DNA from: Proteus vulgaris
GTDB lineage: Bacteria; Pseudomonadota; Gammaproteobacteria; Enterobacterales; Enterobacteriaceae
DNA: 63,091 bases
Direction of reading: 5' to 3'
Assembly: GCF_016239305.1 (NCBI RefSeq)
Contig: NZ_JAEHOQ010000024.1
Location: 1 to 63,091 of the forward strand
Positions 47,801 to 57,421 of the stretch are shown piece by piece. Below the pieces are notes generated by a model. It ran no database searches. It had not been told where the DNA came from and worked only from the letters and a program-made list of their open reading frames with translations. Each line of letters opens with the position of its first letter. Position 1 is the first letter of the stretch. Position numbers and translations under genes: made by a program.

Positions 47801-48609
47801 TCCGTAAAGAAGTGGGCATCTGGTGTACGCGTTTGCGGTACGTTAGAGCCCCATGCAATTAGGTAAGAAGAGTTATACCAGTCCGCCGATTCAGGAACGT
47901 CTGTTTGCTCTCCCCATGTCATTGGCGATGCTGGTGGTAAATCGCAATACCAATCATAGAAACTTAAACATGCCCCACCAATAAGAGATAAATAACGCGC
48001 ACCCGCAGCGTATGACACCATCGACATAGCCGGAATTGGCGAAAAGCCGATAATACGATCAGGGCCATACTCTTTAGCTGTAAACACGTTAGAAGCGGCA
48101 ATAATTTCATTCACTTCAGACCATGAAGAGCGAACAAAACCACCACGTCCACGTGCTTGCTTATAGCTTTTCGTTTTTTCTGGAGAGCTAATGATTGAAG
48201 CCCAAGCATCGACAGGATCACTGTGTTGTACTTTGGCTTCACGCCATAATTTAATTAAGCGTTTACGCACCATGGGATATTTAACGCGGTTTGCGCTGTA
48301 TAAATACCATGAATAACTTGCGCCACGAGGGCAACCACGAGGTTCATGATCCGGTAAATCAGGGCGTGTGCGTGGGTAATCCGTTTGTTGGGTTTCCCAA
48401 GTTACTAACCCATTTTTGACATAAATTTTCCAGCTACATGAACCTGTACAGTTAACACCATGAGTGGAACGAACAATTTTGTCATGTTGCCAGCGACTAC
48501 GATAACCATCTTCCCAGTCACGATTAACATTTAATTCTTGGCCATGATCCTTTGAAAAGGTATCGCCAAGCTGTTTAAAATAGCGGAATCTATCGAGAAA
48601 CTTACTCAT
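44848..48609 (-). CDS. narG: NarG, nitrate reductase A alpha subunit (Mo-bisMGD)
   Basis: Catalytic subunit reducing nitrate to nitrite on the cytoplasmic side of the membrane. 1253 residues, close to the E. coli length. The N-terminal FS0 cluster motif HGVNCTGSCSWKIYVKNG has the family His ligand, and YNSSYLIAWGSNVPQTRTPD is in the Mo-cofactor region. The start at 48609 (MSKFLDRFRYFKQ) is the family start. First subunit gene of narGHJI, 52 bp after narK. Confidence 0.98.
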   Translation of the reverse strand: MSKFLDRFRYFKQLGDTFSKDHGQELNVNRDWEDGYRSRWQHDKIVRSTHGVNCTGSCSWKIYVKNGLVTWETQQTDYPRTRPDLPDHEPRGCPRGASYSWYLYSANRVKYPMVRKRLIKLWREAKVQHSDPVDAWASIISSPEKTKSYKQARGRGGFVRSSWSEVNEIIAASNVFTAKEYGPDRIIGFSPIPAMSMVSYAAGARYLSLIGGACLSFYDWYCDLPPASPMTWGEQTDVPESADWYNSSYLIAWGSNVPQTRTPDAHFFTEVRYKGTKTVAVTPDYAEIAKLCDQWLNPKQGTDSAMAMAMGHVILNEFHVKRQTEYFSNYVRTYTDMPMLVMLDKHDSGNLVAGRMLRASDLVNNLEQEKNPEWKTIAIDEKTQQLVAPQGSMGFRWEGAAKWNLEPKDGKSGEDVTLQLGLLESHDDVVDVAFPYFGGIKSEYFEGVALDDVLVHKLPAKRITLANGEEKYVTTVYDLLLANYGIDRGLNDENCASNYDEIKAYSPAWAEKVTGVNRQDITRIAREFADNAEKTHGRSMVIVGAGINHWYHMDMTYRGIINMLIFCGCVGQSGGGWAHYVGQEKLRPQTGWLPLAFGLDWQRPPRHMNSTSFFYNHSSQWRYETVSPTELLSPLADKSRFSGSLVDMNVRSERMGWLPSAPQLNLNPLSIAKKAQEAGVSAADYTVNALKSGEIRFASEQPDNPQNFPRNLFIWRSNLLGSAGKGHEYLLKYLLGTENGLQGKDLGEQGQVKPQEVEWQDKGGEGKVDLVVTLDFRMSSTCLFSDIVLPTATWYEKDDMNTSDMHPFIHPLTAAVDPAWESKTDWEIYKGIAKTFSKLCVGHLGIETDLVTLPIQHDSAAEMAQPFDVKDWKKGECDLIPGKTAPHLIPVERDYPNTYARFTSLGPLMDKLGNGGKGISWNTQTEVDFLKKLNRVRHDGVAKGRPAIETAIDAAEVILSLAPETNGQVAVKAWDALSKVTGRDHTHLAKVKEDEKIRFRDIVAQPRKIISSPTWSGLEDEHVSYNACYTNVHEMIPWRTLSGRQQLYQDHEWMRAYGESLVVYRPPIDTKAIDAVKGKKPNGFPEKALNFLTPHQKWGIHSTYSDNLLMLTLGRGGPVVWLSEDDAKEMGISDNDWVEAYNSNGALTARAIVSQRIPDGMIYMYHAQERQINLPGSEVTGMRGGIHNSVTRVCPKPTHMIGGYAQLAYSFNYYGTVGSNRDEFVVVRKMKQIDWLDGEGDAYQQTLNGQEKA

Positions 48610-48661
48610 CAGATACTCTCCCAATGCGCGCGAGCGCTCTCACATTGCGTATAATTCGTCA

Positions 48662-50056
48662 TTATTGTTTATTGTGTTTACGTCCATAGACCAACCAAGT
48701 GATCAAGACGCAGGCGATATAAAATAGAACAAAGATTTTCATGGCTCCGGCCGGCGAGCCGGTCATCGCAAGCGATGTACCGAAGGCTTTAGGAATAAAG
48801 AAGCCACCAATTGCACCAATTGCAGAGATAAAACCCAGCGCTGCTGCACTTTCTGTTACTGCTTCTTTTTGAGCTGCTTCATCTGAAGCACCTTGTGCTT
48901 TCATACGATCAACAGTGATTTTTCTAAATACCACCGCAATCATTTGGAATGTAGAGCCACTCCCTAAACCGGCGGTTAAAAACAGCACCATAAAGACGCC
49001 ATAGAACGCAATAAATGAACCACCAGCACCGTTTTCAGGTAGTGTTAAGAAGAGTAGAGCAGAGAAAATTGCCATGATGACAAAGTTAATTAGCGTGACT
49101 CGAATGCCTCCAAATTTATCAGACAATGCTCCACCCACAGGGCGAGCTAAGGCGCCTAATAAAGGTCCAAAAAAGGCATAATGTAAAATAACGATATCTG
49201 GGAATTGGGTTTTAGATAACATCGCAAAACCCGCTGAAAAGCCGATAAATGAACCAAAAGAACACAGATATAAAACACTTAATAACCAGAGGTGACCTCG
49301 TTTTAAAACAGGTAATTGCTGGCTTAAAGAGGCTTTATTAGCCGCAAGGTCGTTCATACCAAACCATGCCGCAAATGTCAGAATAAGTAAGAAAGGAACC
49401 CAGATCCACGCAGCATTTTCTAACCATAAACGTGAACCATCTGGCTGAACAACACCCGGACCACTAAACATTGCAAAAACGCCAACACCAATCACTAATG
49501 GTGCGACTAATTGCATAACGCTAACCCCCAGATTACCTAATCCACCATTTAATCCTAATGCCCCACCTTGACGTGCTTTAGGGAAGAAAAAGCTGATGTT
49601 TGCCATACTGGATGCAAAATTTGCTCCAGCAAAACCACATAACAGTGAGATAGCAATAAAGGTTGCGTAAGATGTTGTTGTATCTTGCACCGCAAAACCC
49701 AGCCAGAGACAAGGAATAATCAAAAATACGGTACTGATTGCCGTCCAACGACGACCACCAAAAATAGGAATAACAAAGGAATAAGGAACACGTAAAATAG
49801 CACCCGACACTGAAGGTAGTGCGGTCAGCATAAATAACTGATCTGTGGTAAAGTTAAAACCTACTTTGTTCAAATTTACTGCAACTGCACTAAAAAGCAT
49901 CCATACGCAGAATGATAAGAGTAAACAAGGAACGGAAATCCATAAATTGCGTGAAGCGATCTTTTGACCAGTCTTTTCCCAAAAAGCTTTATCTTCAGGA
50001 TGCCAATCTTCGATCACCCCTTTTCTCATTTTTTTTGGGTGTTGAGTGAGTGCCAT
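48662..50056 (-). CDS. narK: NarK, nitrate/nitrite transporter
   Basis: MFS antiporter (464 residues, 12 transmembrane helices) exchanging nitrate for nitrite. Signature segments GFAGANFASSMANISFFFPKARQGGALGLNGGLGN are seen in two parts: GFAGANFASSMANISFF and then GGALGLNGGLGNLGVS, with the substrate-binding Arg in LRVPYSF. Divergent from narXL and cotranscribed with narGHJI in all likelihood. Confidence 0.96.
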   Translation of the reverse strand: MALTQHPKKMRKGVIEDWHPEDKAFWEKTGQKIASRNLWISVPCLLLSFCVWMLFSAVAVNLNKVGFNFTTDQLFMLTALPSVSGAILRVPYSFVIPIFGGRRWTAISTVFLIIPCLWLGFAVQDTTTSYATFIAISLLCGFAGANFASSMANISFFFPKARQGGALGLNGGLGNLGVSVMQLVAPLVIGVGVFAMFSGPGVVQPDGSRLWLENAAWIWVPFLLILTFAAWFGMNDLAANKASLSQQLPVLKRGHLWLLSVLYLCSFGSFIGFSAGFAMLSKTQFPDIVILHYAFFGPLLGALARPVGGALSDKFGGIRVTLINFVIMAIFSALLFLTLPENGAGGSFIAFYGVFMVLFLTAGLGSGSTFQMIAVVFRKITVDRMKAQGASDEAAQKEAVTESAAALGFISAIGAIGGFFIPKAFGTSLAMTGSPAGAMKIFVLFYIACVLITWLVYGRKHNKQ

Positions 50057-50115
50057 AACAACCTCGATTAACGGTTAGATTGGCACCTTTTTACGATTAG
50101 AATTGTTAATAAGTC

Positions 50116-50129
50116 ATGATCTGTATCAA
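50116..50129 (-). promoter_or_regulatory. FNR site upstream of narK
   Basis: Minus strand TTGATACAGATCAT matches the FNR consensus TTGAT-N4-ATCAA at 9 of 10 positions, 60 bp before the narK start. The surrounding 50057-50352 region also has several TACYNMT-like NarL heptamers (for example AGAGGTA near 50274 and TACTCCT near 50190), which I list only as suggestive. Confidence 0.72.
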
Positions 50130-50352
50130 GCAAACATTTGTTTGATTTTTAAGCTAAAGTAGCTATTTACACCTAAGTGTTAATAGGGTTACTCCTGATT
50201 TATCATTATAAATGATAAGGTTAAATAAAAAGTACAATAATTTAGAGATGAAATTATCCCTACCTGATATTTAGAGGTAATACTTTAGTAGTATATGACA
50301 TTTGATCCCTTTTTAAGGCAAGATAGCAACGGAATAAACTTGGAAAAAAACG

Positions 50353-52158
50353 ATGAGCACGCATAAAATCCAATGGCACTACCGTTTTTCAATTATTAAT
50401 CAGATAGCGATATTAATGTTACTTTTCACTCTATTGGGTGTGGTAGGAATGGCAATTTCTAACCATATTATTTTGAGTGTACAAGGTAACGCGCACGCGA
50501 TTAATAAGTCAGGATCATTGCGTATGCAGAGCTATCGCTTGCTATCTGCTTTACCATTAGATGAACAACATCGTTATTACCTTCATGAATTAGAAACCGA
50601 TTTAGACAGCAATGAGTTACTTCAAGTCCTGAGTAATGCCTCGTTACAATCACAATATGCCCAGTTAAATACGTATTGGAAGGAAACCTTAAAACCAACC
50701 TTGCTCTATGCACAACAACAAAATGATGCAAAACAAGAGGTTGCTCTGTTTGTTTCTCAATTAGACAAACTAGTATTAAGCATAGATCAGTTAACAGAAC
50801 AAAAAATAAGGCTGGTGGCTTACACTCAGCTTATATTTACCGCACTCACACTCTTACTGTTATTTGGCTCCGTCTGGCATTTCCGCCGCCGTTTATTGCA
50901 TCCTTGGCAACAATTAATGCAAATGGCGAATTCAATTGGTCATGGTAATTTTTCAGCCCGCTTCCACCAACGAGCACATCATGATGAAATTGCAACATTA
51001 GGTATTGCACTCAATACCATGTCAGAAGAGCTTTCAACGCTGTATAGCGAATTAGAAAAAAGAGTGATAGAAAAAACGCACGACTTACAACAGAAAAATA
51101 AAGTACTCTCTTACCTTTATCATTCAAGCCAGCAATTACATTCCCCAGCCCCTCTTTGCGCTCGATTAAGACAGATACTATTTGAACTTCAACAAATTAT
51201 TCCTGATGCCTATTCTCAGATACGTTTGTATGAAGATAATCATCACACGTTGTTTAATGAAGTCAGTTTAGAACCGCACTCACGTCCCGAGCATTGCCCA
51301 GATCAACAATGTGAGCGCTGTGATGAAACAGCCTCAGCGACTATTCCATTGCGCAGTGAACTATTGCATTGGGAATTAGCTGATCAGATCCATCGTTATG
51401 GATTATTTGTTATGCAGTTACCTGAACATACAGTCCTGACTGATGAACAGAATAATTTAATGTTATTACTGACAAAACAAATCTCTGCCATGCTGGCAAT
51501 GGAACAACAAAATGAGCAACAACAACAGCTTTTACTCATGGATGAGCGCTCAGCTATTGCCCGTGAATTACATGATTCCATCGCACAATCACTTTCATGT
51601 TTAAAAATGCAAGTCAGTTATTTGCAAATGCAGTCAGAAACCTTACCGGATAATTGCCAAAAATTACTTAAAGAGATGCGGGAAGAGCTTAACGTGGCTT
51701 ATCGTCAGCTAAGAGAATTGTTAACTACGTTTCGTTTAAAACTTACTGAGCCGGGATTATTGGCAGCATTAGAAAGTACACTGAATGAATTTAATCAGCG
51801 CCTTGGGTTTGCTATTAATTTTGACTATCAATTACCGGCAAAGTGCGTGAATTCACATCAGAGTATTCATGTGGTCCAAATTGTACGTGAGGCATTGAAT
51901 AATATATTACAACATGCCAATGCCAATTGGGCTGAGGTCTCTTTGTCTCTTGATAATGGCATTATTGAACTAAAAATTAACGATAATGGTGAAGGGATTA
52001 GTCCTAACCCTGAAAAATTAAATCACTATGGACTTATTATTATGCGTGAACGCGCAAATAGCCTAAATGGCTCTTATACTATAAAAGTACGTGAACAGGG
52101 CGGTACTCAAGTGCTTGTTAAATTTCCATTAATCACTACTCATAAAGACCCTGTCTAA
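50353..52158 (+). CDS. narX: NarX, nitrate/nitrite sensor histidine kinase
   Basis: Membrane sensor kinase, 601 residues. Two transmembrane helices (about 13-37 and 155-175) flank a periplasmic sensor with the P-box-like [22 protein letters not shown] domain (about 178-235), a central GAF-like Cys-containing region (about 265-385, with the cluster [11 protein letters not shown]) and a HisKA_3 kinase follow; the phospho-acceptor His is in [18 protein letters not shown]. The ATPase N-box is [13 protein letters not shown]. Start 1 bp ahead of narL reading. Confidence 0.95.
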   Translation: MSTHKIQWHYRFSIINQIAILMLLFTLLGVVGMAISNHIILSVQGNAHAINKSGSLRMQSYRLLSALPLDEQHRYYLHELETDLDSNELLQVLSNASLQSQYAQLNTYWKETLKPTLLYAQQQNDAKQEVALFVSQLDKLVLSIDQLTEQKIRLVAYTQLIFTALTLLLLFGSVWHFRRRLLHPWQQLMQMANSIGHGNFSARFHQRAHHDEIATLGIALNTMSEELSTLYSELEKRVIEKTHDLQQKNKVLSYLYHSSQQLHSPAPLCARLRQILFELQQIIPDAYSQIRLYEDNHHTLFNEVSLEPHSRPEHCPDQQCERCDETASATIPLRSELLHWELADQIHRYGLFVMQLPEHTVLTDEQNNLMLLLTKQISAMLAMEQQNEQQQQLLLMDERSAIARELHDSIAQSLSCLKMQVSYLQMQSETLPDNCQKLLKEMREELNVAYRQLRELLTTFRLKLTEPGLLAALESTLNEFNQRLGFAINFDYQLPAKCVNSHQSIHVVQIVREALNNILQHANANWAEVSLSLDNGIIELKINDNGEGISPNPEKLNHYGLIIMRERANSLNGSYTIKVREQGGTQVLVKFPLITTHKDPV

Positions 52159-52174
52159 CATGGAGCAAGTCGTA

Positions 52175-52837
52175 ATGAATAACATGGGATCACCCACAGA
52201 AAAAGCGACAATTTTACTCATTGATGATCACCCAATGTTACGCAATGGCGTAAAGCAACTCTTAAGTCTTGATACAACATTAACTGTCGTTGGGGAAGCC
52301 GGTGATGGTATTCAAGGCGTAAAACTCGCTGAAGAATTAGATCCTGATTTAATTTTGCTGGATCTGAATATGCCAGGAATGAATGGTTTTGAAACGCTTG
52401 ATCAGTTGAGATTAAAGTCATTATCAGGAAGGATCGTTGTGTTTAGTGTATCAAACTACAGCGATGATTTAGTGATAGCGTTAAAACGTGGTGCTGATGG
52501 TTATCTTTTAAAAGATATGGAGCCTGAAGAATTGCTTGCGGCACTTAAACAGGCGGCTGCCGGAAAAATGGTTGTCAGTCCTGCATTAACGCCTATTTTA
52601 GCTGAATCATTACGTGAAGATCGTACTGGAGGTGAGCGTGATATAGAACAACTCACCCCCCGTGAACGTGATATTTTAAAACTAATAGCGCAAGGGCTAT
52701 CCAATAAAATGATCGCACGTAAACTTGATATCACAGAAAGTACGGTCAAAGTACACGTTAAACATTTACTGAAAAAGATGAAGCTAAAATCTCGCGTTGA
52801 AGTTGCCGTCTGGGTTCATCAACAACGTGTCGATTAA
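52175..52837 (+). CDS. narL: NarL, nitrate/nitrite response regulator
   Basis: Response regulator, 220 residues. Receiver domain with the acidic pair in [16 protein letters not shown] and phospho-acceptor Asp in [16 protein letters not shown]-terminal LuxR-type helix-turn-helix [22 protein letters not shown]. Activates narK-narGHJI and represses frd in response to nitrate. The ATG at 52175 is preferred, with GGAG 8 nt upstream; ATG 52160 is also in frame. Convergent with the lysR gene, overlapping by 4 bp. Confidence 0.95.
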   Translation: MNNMGSPTEKATILLIDDHPMLRNGVKQLLSLDTTLTVVGEAGDGIQGVKLAEELDPDLILLDLNMPGMNGFETLDQLRLKSLSGRIVVFSVSNYSDDLVIALKRGADGYLLKDMEPEELLAALKQAAAGKMVVSPALTPILAESLREDRTGGERDIEQLTPRERDILKLIAQGLSNKMIARKLDITESTVKVHVKHLLKKMKLKSRVEVAVWVHQQRVD

Positions 52838-53736
52838 TCAAAATTAGGGACAATGGGCTGATGAGAACTCATCAGCTCAACTAACTCTTTCGCCCCTTTT
52901 TGTAACGACTCTCCTTTTAGCCACATGGCATGAATAGGCAATCGCAATTCATTCTTCGTATTTTTAAACTGAAGTTGCTTTAATTTACCTTTTTGCAATT
53001 GAGTATAAATCAACGAATACGGTAAATTTCCCCAGCCCATTCCCGCTTCAACCATACCTAATGCCATTTGAAAACTATCCGTTTGCCAATAATTTGTCGC
53101 TACTAATGAACGCTCATCTCTCAACTCTTTGGTATGGCTTGCTATCATAATTTGGCGAACATTCACTAAATCCTCAATAAATACGCCAGAAGGATGTGCT
53201 AATGCAATATGACTTGCGGATATCGTTGCGACCAATGACTCAGAGCCAAGATATTGAAACTGTTCATCACCATTCACATACAATCCCCCATAAACTAGGC
53301 TCAATTGAATTTTATGCGAATGCAACATCTCAATAATGTCATCTTGTGCCGCGGTTATCACATTCACATTAAGTAATGGATAACGTTGCGTTAATTCAGA
53401 TAATGCAGGCAATAAATAATCAGGATTAATATCAGCTGCAACACCAATATTTAAGACACTTTCGAGGTCCATTGAAAGTTCTTGCGCATGCACTTGTAAC
53501 AATTTTAATTGTTCTGCGATCATTCTGGCATGAGGTTCAAGTGCTTTGGCTTTTTCGGTTGGCTGAGGCTCTCGTGATGAACGTTCAAAAAGTGCATAAC
53601 CTAATTCAGCCTCCATATTGGCAATCGCCATACTGACCGCAGAGGGAACGCGTTTTAATGAACGTGCTGCCGCAGAGAAAGATCCCTTATCCATCACGGC
53701 TAAAAATATCGCAATATGTTCACTTGAAAACTGCAT
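52834..53736 (-). CDS. LysR-family transcriptional regulator
   Basis: 300 residues: winged helix-turn-helix at 1-65 ([25 protein letters not shown]) and a LysR substrate-binding domain (about 90-295). Divergent from a PACE efflux gene, the same relationship as AceR and AceI in Acinetobacter, so it likely controls that gene. Ligand unknown. Confidence 0.88.
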   Translation of the reverse strand: MQFSSEHIAIFLAVMDKGSFSAAARSLKRVPSAVSMAIANMEAELGYALFERSSREPQPTEKAKALEPHARMIAEQLKLLQVHAQELSMDLESVLNIGVAADINPDYLLPALSELTQRYPLLNVNVITAAQDDIIEMLHSHKIQLSLVYGGLYVNGDEQFQYLGSESLVATISASHIALAHPSGVFIEDLVNVRQIMIASHTKELRDERSLVATNYWQTDSFQMALGMVEAGMGWGNLPYSLIYTQLQKGKLKQLQFKNTKNELRLPIHAMWLKGESLQKGAKELVELMSSHQPIVPNFD

Positions 53737-53846
53737 GTTCGCTCCTGATGTTTCAGTAAAATTGATACTAGCTGACTTTTTCTGTCATTCTTGCTGATTT
53801 ATCTTACGATGCTTAACAACACTAATCCACAGAAAAAGAGAGCACA

Positions 53847-54287
53847 ATGCAAGGTATCAAACGAAAAATTGTCTACGTGACAGCTTATGAGATTTTTGGG
53901 TGGGTTATTTCATCTGTCGGGCTTGCTCTTTTGGCTGATAGCTCAACAGCAGTAACTGGCCCATTAGCACTAGTGATAACAACAATCGCGGTGAGTTGGA
54001 ATTTCGTTTATAACTGTATGTTTGAATTTTGGGAGAGTCGGCAGATTTCAAGAATTCGAACTTTTAGACGCCGTCTTATACATGCAATTGGATTTCAGCT
54101 AACACTGGTACTCTATTTAATCCCGTTAATTGCATGGTGGCTGAATGTTTCGTTATGGCAAGCATTAGTCATGGATTTTGCACTGATCATCATTATCCCT
54201 TGTTATACTTTCGTTTATAACTGGGTATTTGACAAAGTGTTTGGTTTACCGAAATCTGCATTACCTGAAAATGCGCCTGTAGCCTAA
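53847..54287 (+). CDS. PACE-family multidrug/biocide efflux protein (AceI-like)
   Basis: Proteobacterial antimicrobial compound efflux family, 146 residues, four transmembrane helices arranged as two bacterial transmembrane pair repeats. The duplicated pattern shows in AYEIFGWVISS (helix 1, with the essential Glu15) and WNFVYNCMFEFWE, repeated as YTFVYNWVFDKVFG. Some family members export chlorhexidine or short-chain diamines. Ribosome-binding site AGAGAGC. Confidence 0.88.
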   Translation: MQGIKRKIVYVTAYEIFGWVISSVGLALLADSSTAVTGPLALVITTIAVSWNFVYNCMFEFWESRQISRIRTFRRRLIHAIGFQLTLVLYLIPLIAWWLNVSLWQALVMDFALIIIIPCYTFVYNWVFDKVFGLPKSALPENAPVA

Positions 54288-54324
54288 ACGACACGCGAAT
54301 TGAAAAGAGTGATCTCAATTAAGA

Positions 54325-54555
54325 TCACTCTTTAACAGGATAGATATCCTCTAATGCAAATTGCTCAATACCGCCTTCTAACTCACAACGACCTAAACCA
54401 ATATTTTTATCATCAGCCGTTGTTCTTTTGAGTAACTTACCCGTTACTTGAGAAAGCTGAGTATCTAATTCAACAACACGATAATATTCTTTCATATAGC
54501 TCTCTTCACCTAGCGCCATATAAACTAAAAATTCATCACCTATTTTAATGTTCAT
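54325..54555 (-). CDS. Small hypothetical protein, 76 residues
   Basis: Soluble, acidic, no membrane segment or signal peptide and no family recognised. Composition (MNIKIGDEFLVYMALGEES... YRVVELDTQLSQVTG) suggests a small beta-rich fold. The ATG is preceded by AAACGAGATGA, a weak ribosome-binding site. Stands alone between a convergent PACE gene and the TauE gene. Real coding status is likely but not certain. Confidence 0.55.
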   Translation of the reverse strand: MNIKIGDEFLVYMALGEESYMKEYYRVVELDTQLSQVTGKLLKRTTADDKNIGLGRCELEGGIEQFALEDIYPVKE

Positions 54556-54658
54556 CTCGTTTCTATTTGCTCTTAAGGGTTAATCTAATGATGATAGATT
54601 AGTTTAGTCTAACGAAAGATAATAATAGAAAAATTGACTCACTCGATATTACATAAAG

Positions 54659-55456
54659 TTAATTTATTAACTTCCAACTCATCATAATGATGCTGATCAG
54701 AATAAAAGACAGTGTTAAGTATTGGAAAAAACGCTCTGATAAATACACTAAAAAGTAACGTGCTAGCGGAATAGAAAGCAATGAGCCTAAACAGAGAATA
54801 AGTGCGGTATGTACATCGGTATAGCCACCAGCACTATAAGCGATAGCTGAGCCACCCGAAAGAATAGTTGTAATAAAAATAGAGGTACCAATCGCCTCTT
54901 TAATTCCCATTTGTGCAAAACGCATTAATACAGGCAATACTACCAATCCACCCCCTACTCCCGTTGCTCCAAGTACAAACCCTGCACTCATTCCTGGTAT
55001 AAATAAAGAAGAAAAAGTGACAGATGAAGGTGGTGACAAGGAAATTAAAGGATCTGAAATTGCTGATCTTCTTATCATTCGCTGTAAAAACAAGATCAAT
55101 GAAAACACGATGGCAACAATCATTAAAATATTAATACCAGATTCAACACGATCGTAATATTGAGGTTGCGATCCTAACCATGTCACCCCATAACTCGCTA
55201 AAAAAGTTGCAGGAAACATAATCGTCAAAATTAATAATGCGGGTTTTAATGGAATATTTCCTAAACGAAAATGGATATAAGAAGACGAAAGTTTCATTAG
55301 CATCGACAGCAAATTAGCCGTTGCCACAGCTGCTAATGCATTCATACCAAAAAGATAAATAAGAACAGGCAATAAAATAACGCCTCCACCAACTCCGGTC
55401 GTTGTAATAACTAACCCTATTGCAGCGCCAATAAGCAGTTGTGAGACGAGTAACAT
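54659..55456 (-). CDS. TauE/SafE-family membrane transporter
   Basis: 265 residues with about eight transmembrane helices in two repeats, each beginning with the TauE signature: IGLVITTTGVGGGVILLPVL near residue 14 and VLGATGVGGGLVVLPVLMRF near 160. Members export organosulfonates, sulfite or related anions. Substrate unknown; next to the pxp operon but separated by a terminator. Confidence 0.9.
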   Translation of the reverse strand: MLLVSQLLIGAAIGLVITTTGVGGGVILLPVLIYLFGMNALAAVATANLLSMLMKLSSSYIHFRLGNIPLKPALLILTIMFPATFLASYGVTWLGSQPQYYDRVESGINILMIVAIVFSLILFLQRMIRRSAISDPLISLSPPSSVTFSSLFIPGMSAGFVLGATGVGGGLVVLPVLMRFAQMGIKEAIGTSIFITTILSGGSAIAYSAGGYTDVHTALILCLGSLLSIPLARYFLVYLSERFFQYLTLSFILISIIMMSWKLIN

Positions 55457-55562
55457 CTTATTTCCTTTTGCTGATAATTTAGCGAGCCTAGATTATAGGC
55501 AAAATAACTTATAACAAAAAGGAATTAAATATAACAAATAGATATATAAATAAAGTTATTAT

Positions 55563-55604
55563 AAAAAAGCCCTTTAATACGATATTTACTCATATCAAAG
55601 GGCT
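55563..55604 (-). terminator. Terminator of the pxp operon
   Basis: On the minus strand AGCCCTTT pairs with AAAGGGCT across an AT-rich stem (GATAT / ATATC) and is followed by TTTTTTAT, 56 bp after the last gene. Confidence 0.85.
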
Positions 55605-55659
55605 AATATTAAAAACAGGTATTATTTTTATTAATCAAGGCATTAATTCTTTGATACCC

Positions 55660-57405
55660 TTAATTTATTTCAGCCAAAATGGCTTCTGCTGAAAAGTAAT
55701 CACCTGTTTTAGCTTTTTGCTGTAATACCCCATCACGAGATGCGACCACCTGAACTTCCATTTTCATCGCTTCCATAATAGCGATAACATCGCCTTCTTT
55801 GACTTTATCACCATCAGATAAGATCCAGCTATGTAATACGCCAGAGATTGGCGCTATCACCGCTTTTTCATTCTCTTCTTTCTCATGATTAGCACTAATG
55901 GCCGTTGGTATTACCGTAGAGAGTGATAGTAATTGAGCTGGTAAAGCGAGTTCATGACGACGGCCATCAATTTCAATAAAGGTACGAACGAGTTCTTCAT
56001 TTTTTACAGGTGTACTTCGAGGGAAATAAGTATTTTTTGCCTGAAAATCAGTTTCAATCCAACGGGTATGCACTTTAAAATCTTCAGTAAAATCGGTATG
56101 TTCCATCATTTCGCAATGGAAAGGCAATACACTTGCCACACCTTCTATTTTAAATTCAGATAATGCGCGACGAGCGCGAGAAATTGCTTGTTCACGAGTT
56201 GCGCCCGTCACTATCAGTTTGGCCATCATTGAATCGAATTGACGTGAAACCTGATTATTTTCAGCAACCCCACTATCAACTCGTACGCCTGGACCTGAAG
56301 GCTCAGAAAAATGTGTAATTAAACCTGGTGTAGGTAAAAAACCTTTTGTGGGATCTTCCGCATTGATCCTAAATTCAAAAGAGTGACCACGTGGAACGGG
56401 GGTTTTATCAATACTTAATGGCAAACCTTCAGCGATACGTAACTGCTCGATAACTAAATCAATACCTGCGGTTTCTTCTGTAACTGGATGCTCTACTTGT
56501 AAACGTGTATTTACTTCCAAAAATGAGATAGTCCCATTGGCGCTTAATAAAAACTCAACAGTACCAGCCCCTACATAGCCCGCTTTAGCACAAATATCGC
56601 TAGCTGACTGATGAATACGTTGACGCTGTTCATCATTCAAATAAGGTGCTGGTGCTTCTTCAATCAGCTTTTGATTACGACGTTGTAGCGAACAATCTCG
56701 CGTTCCGACAACAACAACATTGCCGAATTTATCTGCGATAATTTGCGCCTCAATATGGCGAGGTTTATCTAAGAATTGTTCAACGTAACATTCACCTCGA
56801 CCAAAAGCGGTGACTGCTTCTCGTACCGCGGAATGATAGAGTTCTTCAATTTCTTCCATTTTGTGGGCAATTTTTAAGCCTCGCCCACCACCACCAAAAG
56901 CGGCTTTAATCGCAACTGGCAAACCATATTGCTTAGCAAAATCTAATACTTCTTTGGCATCATTAACGGGATCAGCAGTACCATTAACTAAAGGAGCACC
57001 GACTGACTGTGCAATTTTGCGCGCCTTCACTTTATCGCCAAGTACCTCAATCGTTTCAGGATTTGGTCCTACCCAAATAAATCCGGCTTCTTGTACTGCT
57101 TTTGCAAAATCCGCACGCTCTGAAAGAAAACCATAGCCTGGATGGATCATTGTCGCTTTAGCTTTATGAGCAATATCAATAATTTTGTTGATATCTAAAT
57201 AGCTTTCTTTCGGTAAATTTCCATTAAGTCCATAAGCTTCATCAGCAAGGCGAACATGTAACGCGTCGATATCATCATTCGCATAAATAGCAATTGAAGT
57301 GGCACCATGATCCTGACAAGCACGAATGATACGAACGGCGATTTCGCCTCGGTTTGCAATAAGTACTCGATGCTTCACTCGTTGTTTTTGGTTAATTGTT
57401 GTCAT
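55660..57405 (-). CDS. Biotin carboxylase + biotin carboxyl carrier fusion in the pxp operon
   Basis: 581 residues. An AccC-like biotin carboxylase domain (about 10-460) has VLIANRGEIAVRIIRAC, HPGYGFLSE, the ATP-grasp glycine loop AAFGGGGRGLK and EVNTRLQVEHPVTE. A C-terminal biotinyl domain (about 505-580) has the biotin-attachment motif EAMKME. It lacks any carboxyltransferase domain. The start at 57405 (MTTINQKQRVKHRVLIANRG) follows AGGAG at good spacing; an in-frame ATG at 57414 is too close to it. Last gene of the operon; the upstream PxpB-PxpC protein is homologous to the carboxyltransferase part of urea carboxylase, so the two may form one enzyme. Confidence 0.9.
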   Translation of the reverse strand: MTTINQKQRVKHRVLIANRGEIAVRIIRACQDHGATSIAIYANDDIDALHVRLADEAYGLNGNLPKESYLDINKIIDIAHKAKATMIHPGYGFLSERADFAKAVQEAGFIWVGPNPETIEVLGDKVKARKIAQSVGAPLVNGTADPVNDAKEVLDFAKQYGLPVAIKAAFGGGGRGLKIAHKMEEIEELYHSAVREAVTAFGRGECYVEQFLDKPRHIEAQIIADKFGNVVVVGTRDCSLQRRNQKLIEEAPAPYLNDEQRQRIHQSASDICAKAGYVGAGTVEFLLSANGTISFLEVNTRLQVEHPVTEETAGIDLVIEQLRIAEGLPLSIDKTPVPRGHSFEFRINAEDPTKGFLPTPGLITHFSEPSGPGVRVDSGVAENNQVSRQFDSMMAKLIVTGATREQAISRARRALSEFKIEGVASVLPFHCEMMEHTDFTEDFKVHTRWIETDFQAKNTYFPRSTPVKNEELVRTFIEIDGRRHELALPAQLLSLSTVIPTAISANHEKEENEKAVIAPISGVLHSWILSDGDKVKEGDVIAIMEAMKMEVQVVASRDGVLQQKAKTGDYFSAEAILAEIN

Positions 57406-57421
57406 GAGTGGCATTCTCCTA

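Noticed and set aside
50176-50300. NarL heptamer clusters between narK and narX as a defined binding array.
   Set aside because: Several TACYNMT-like heptamers exist but none forms a clear 7-2-7 pair, so they are mentioned only in the FNR entry.
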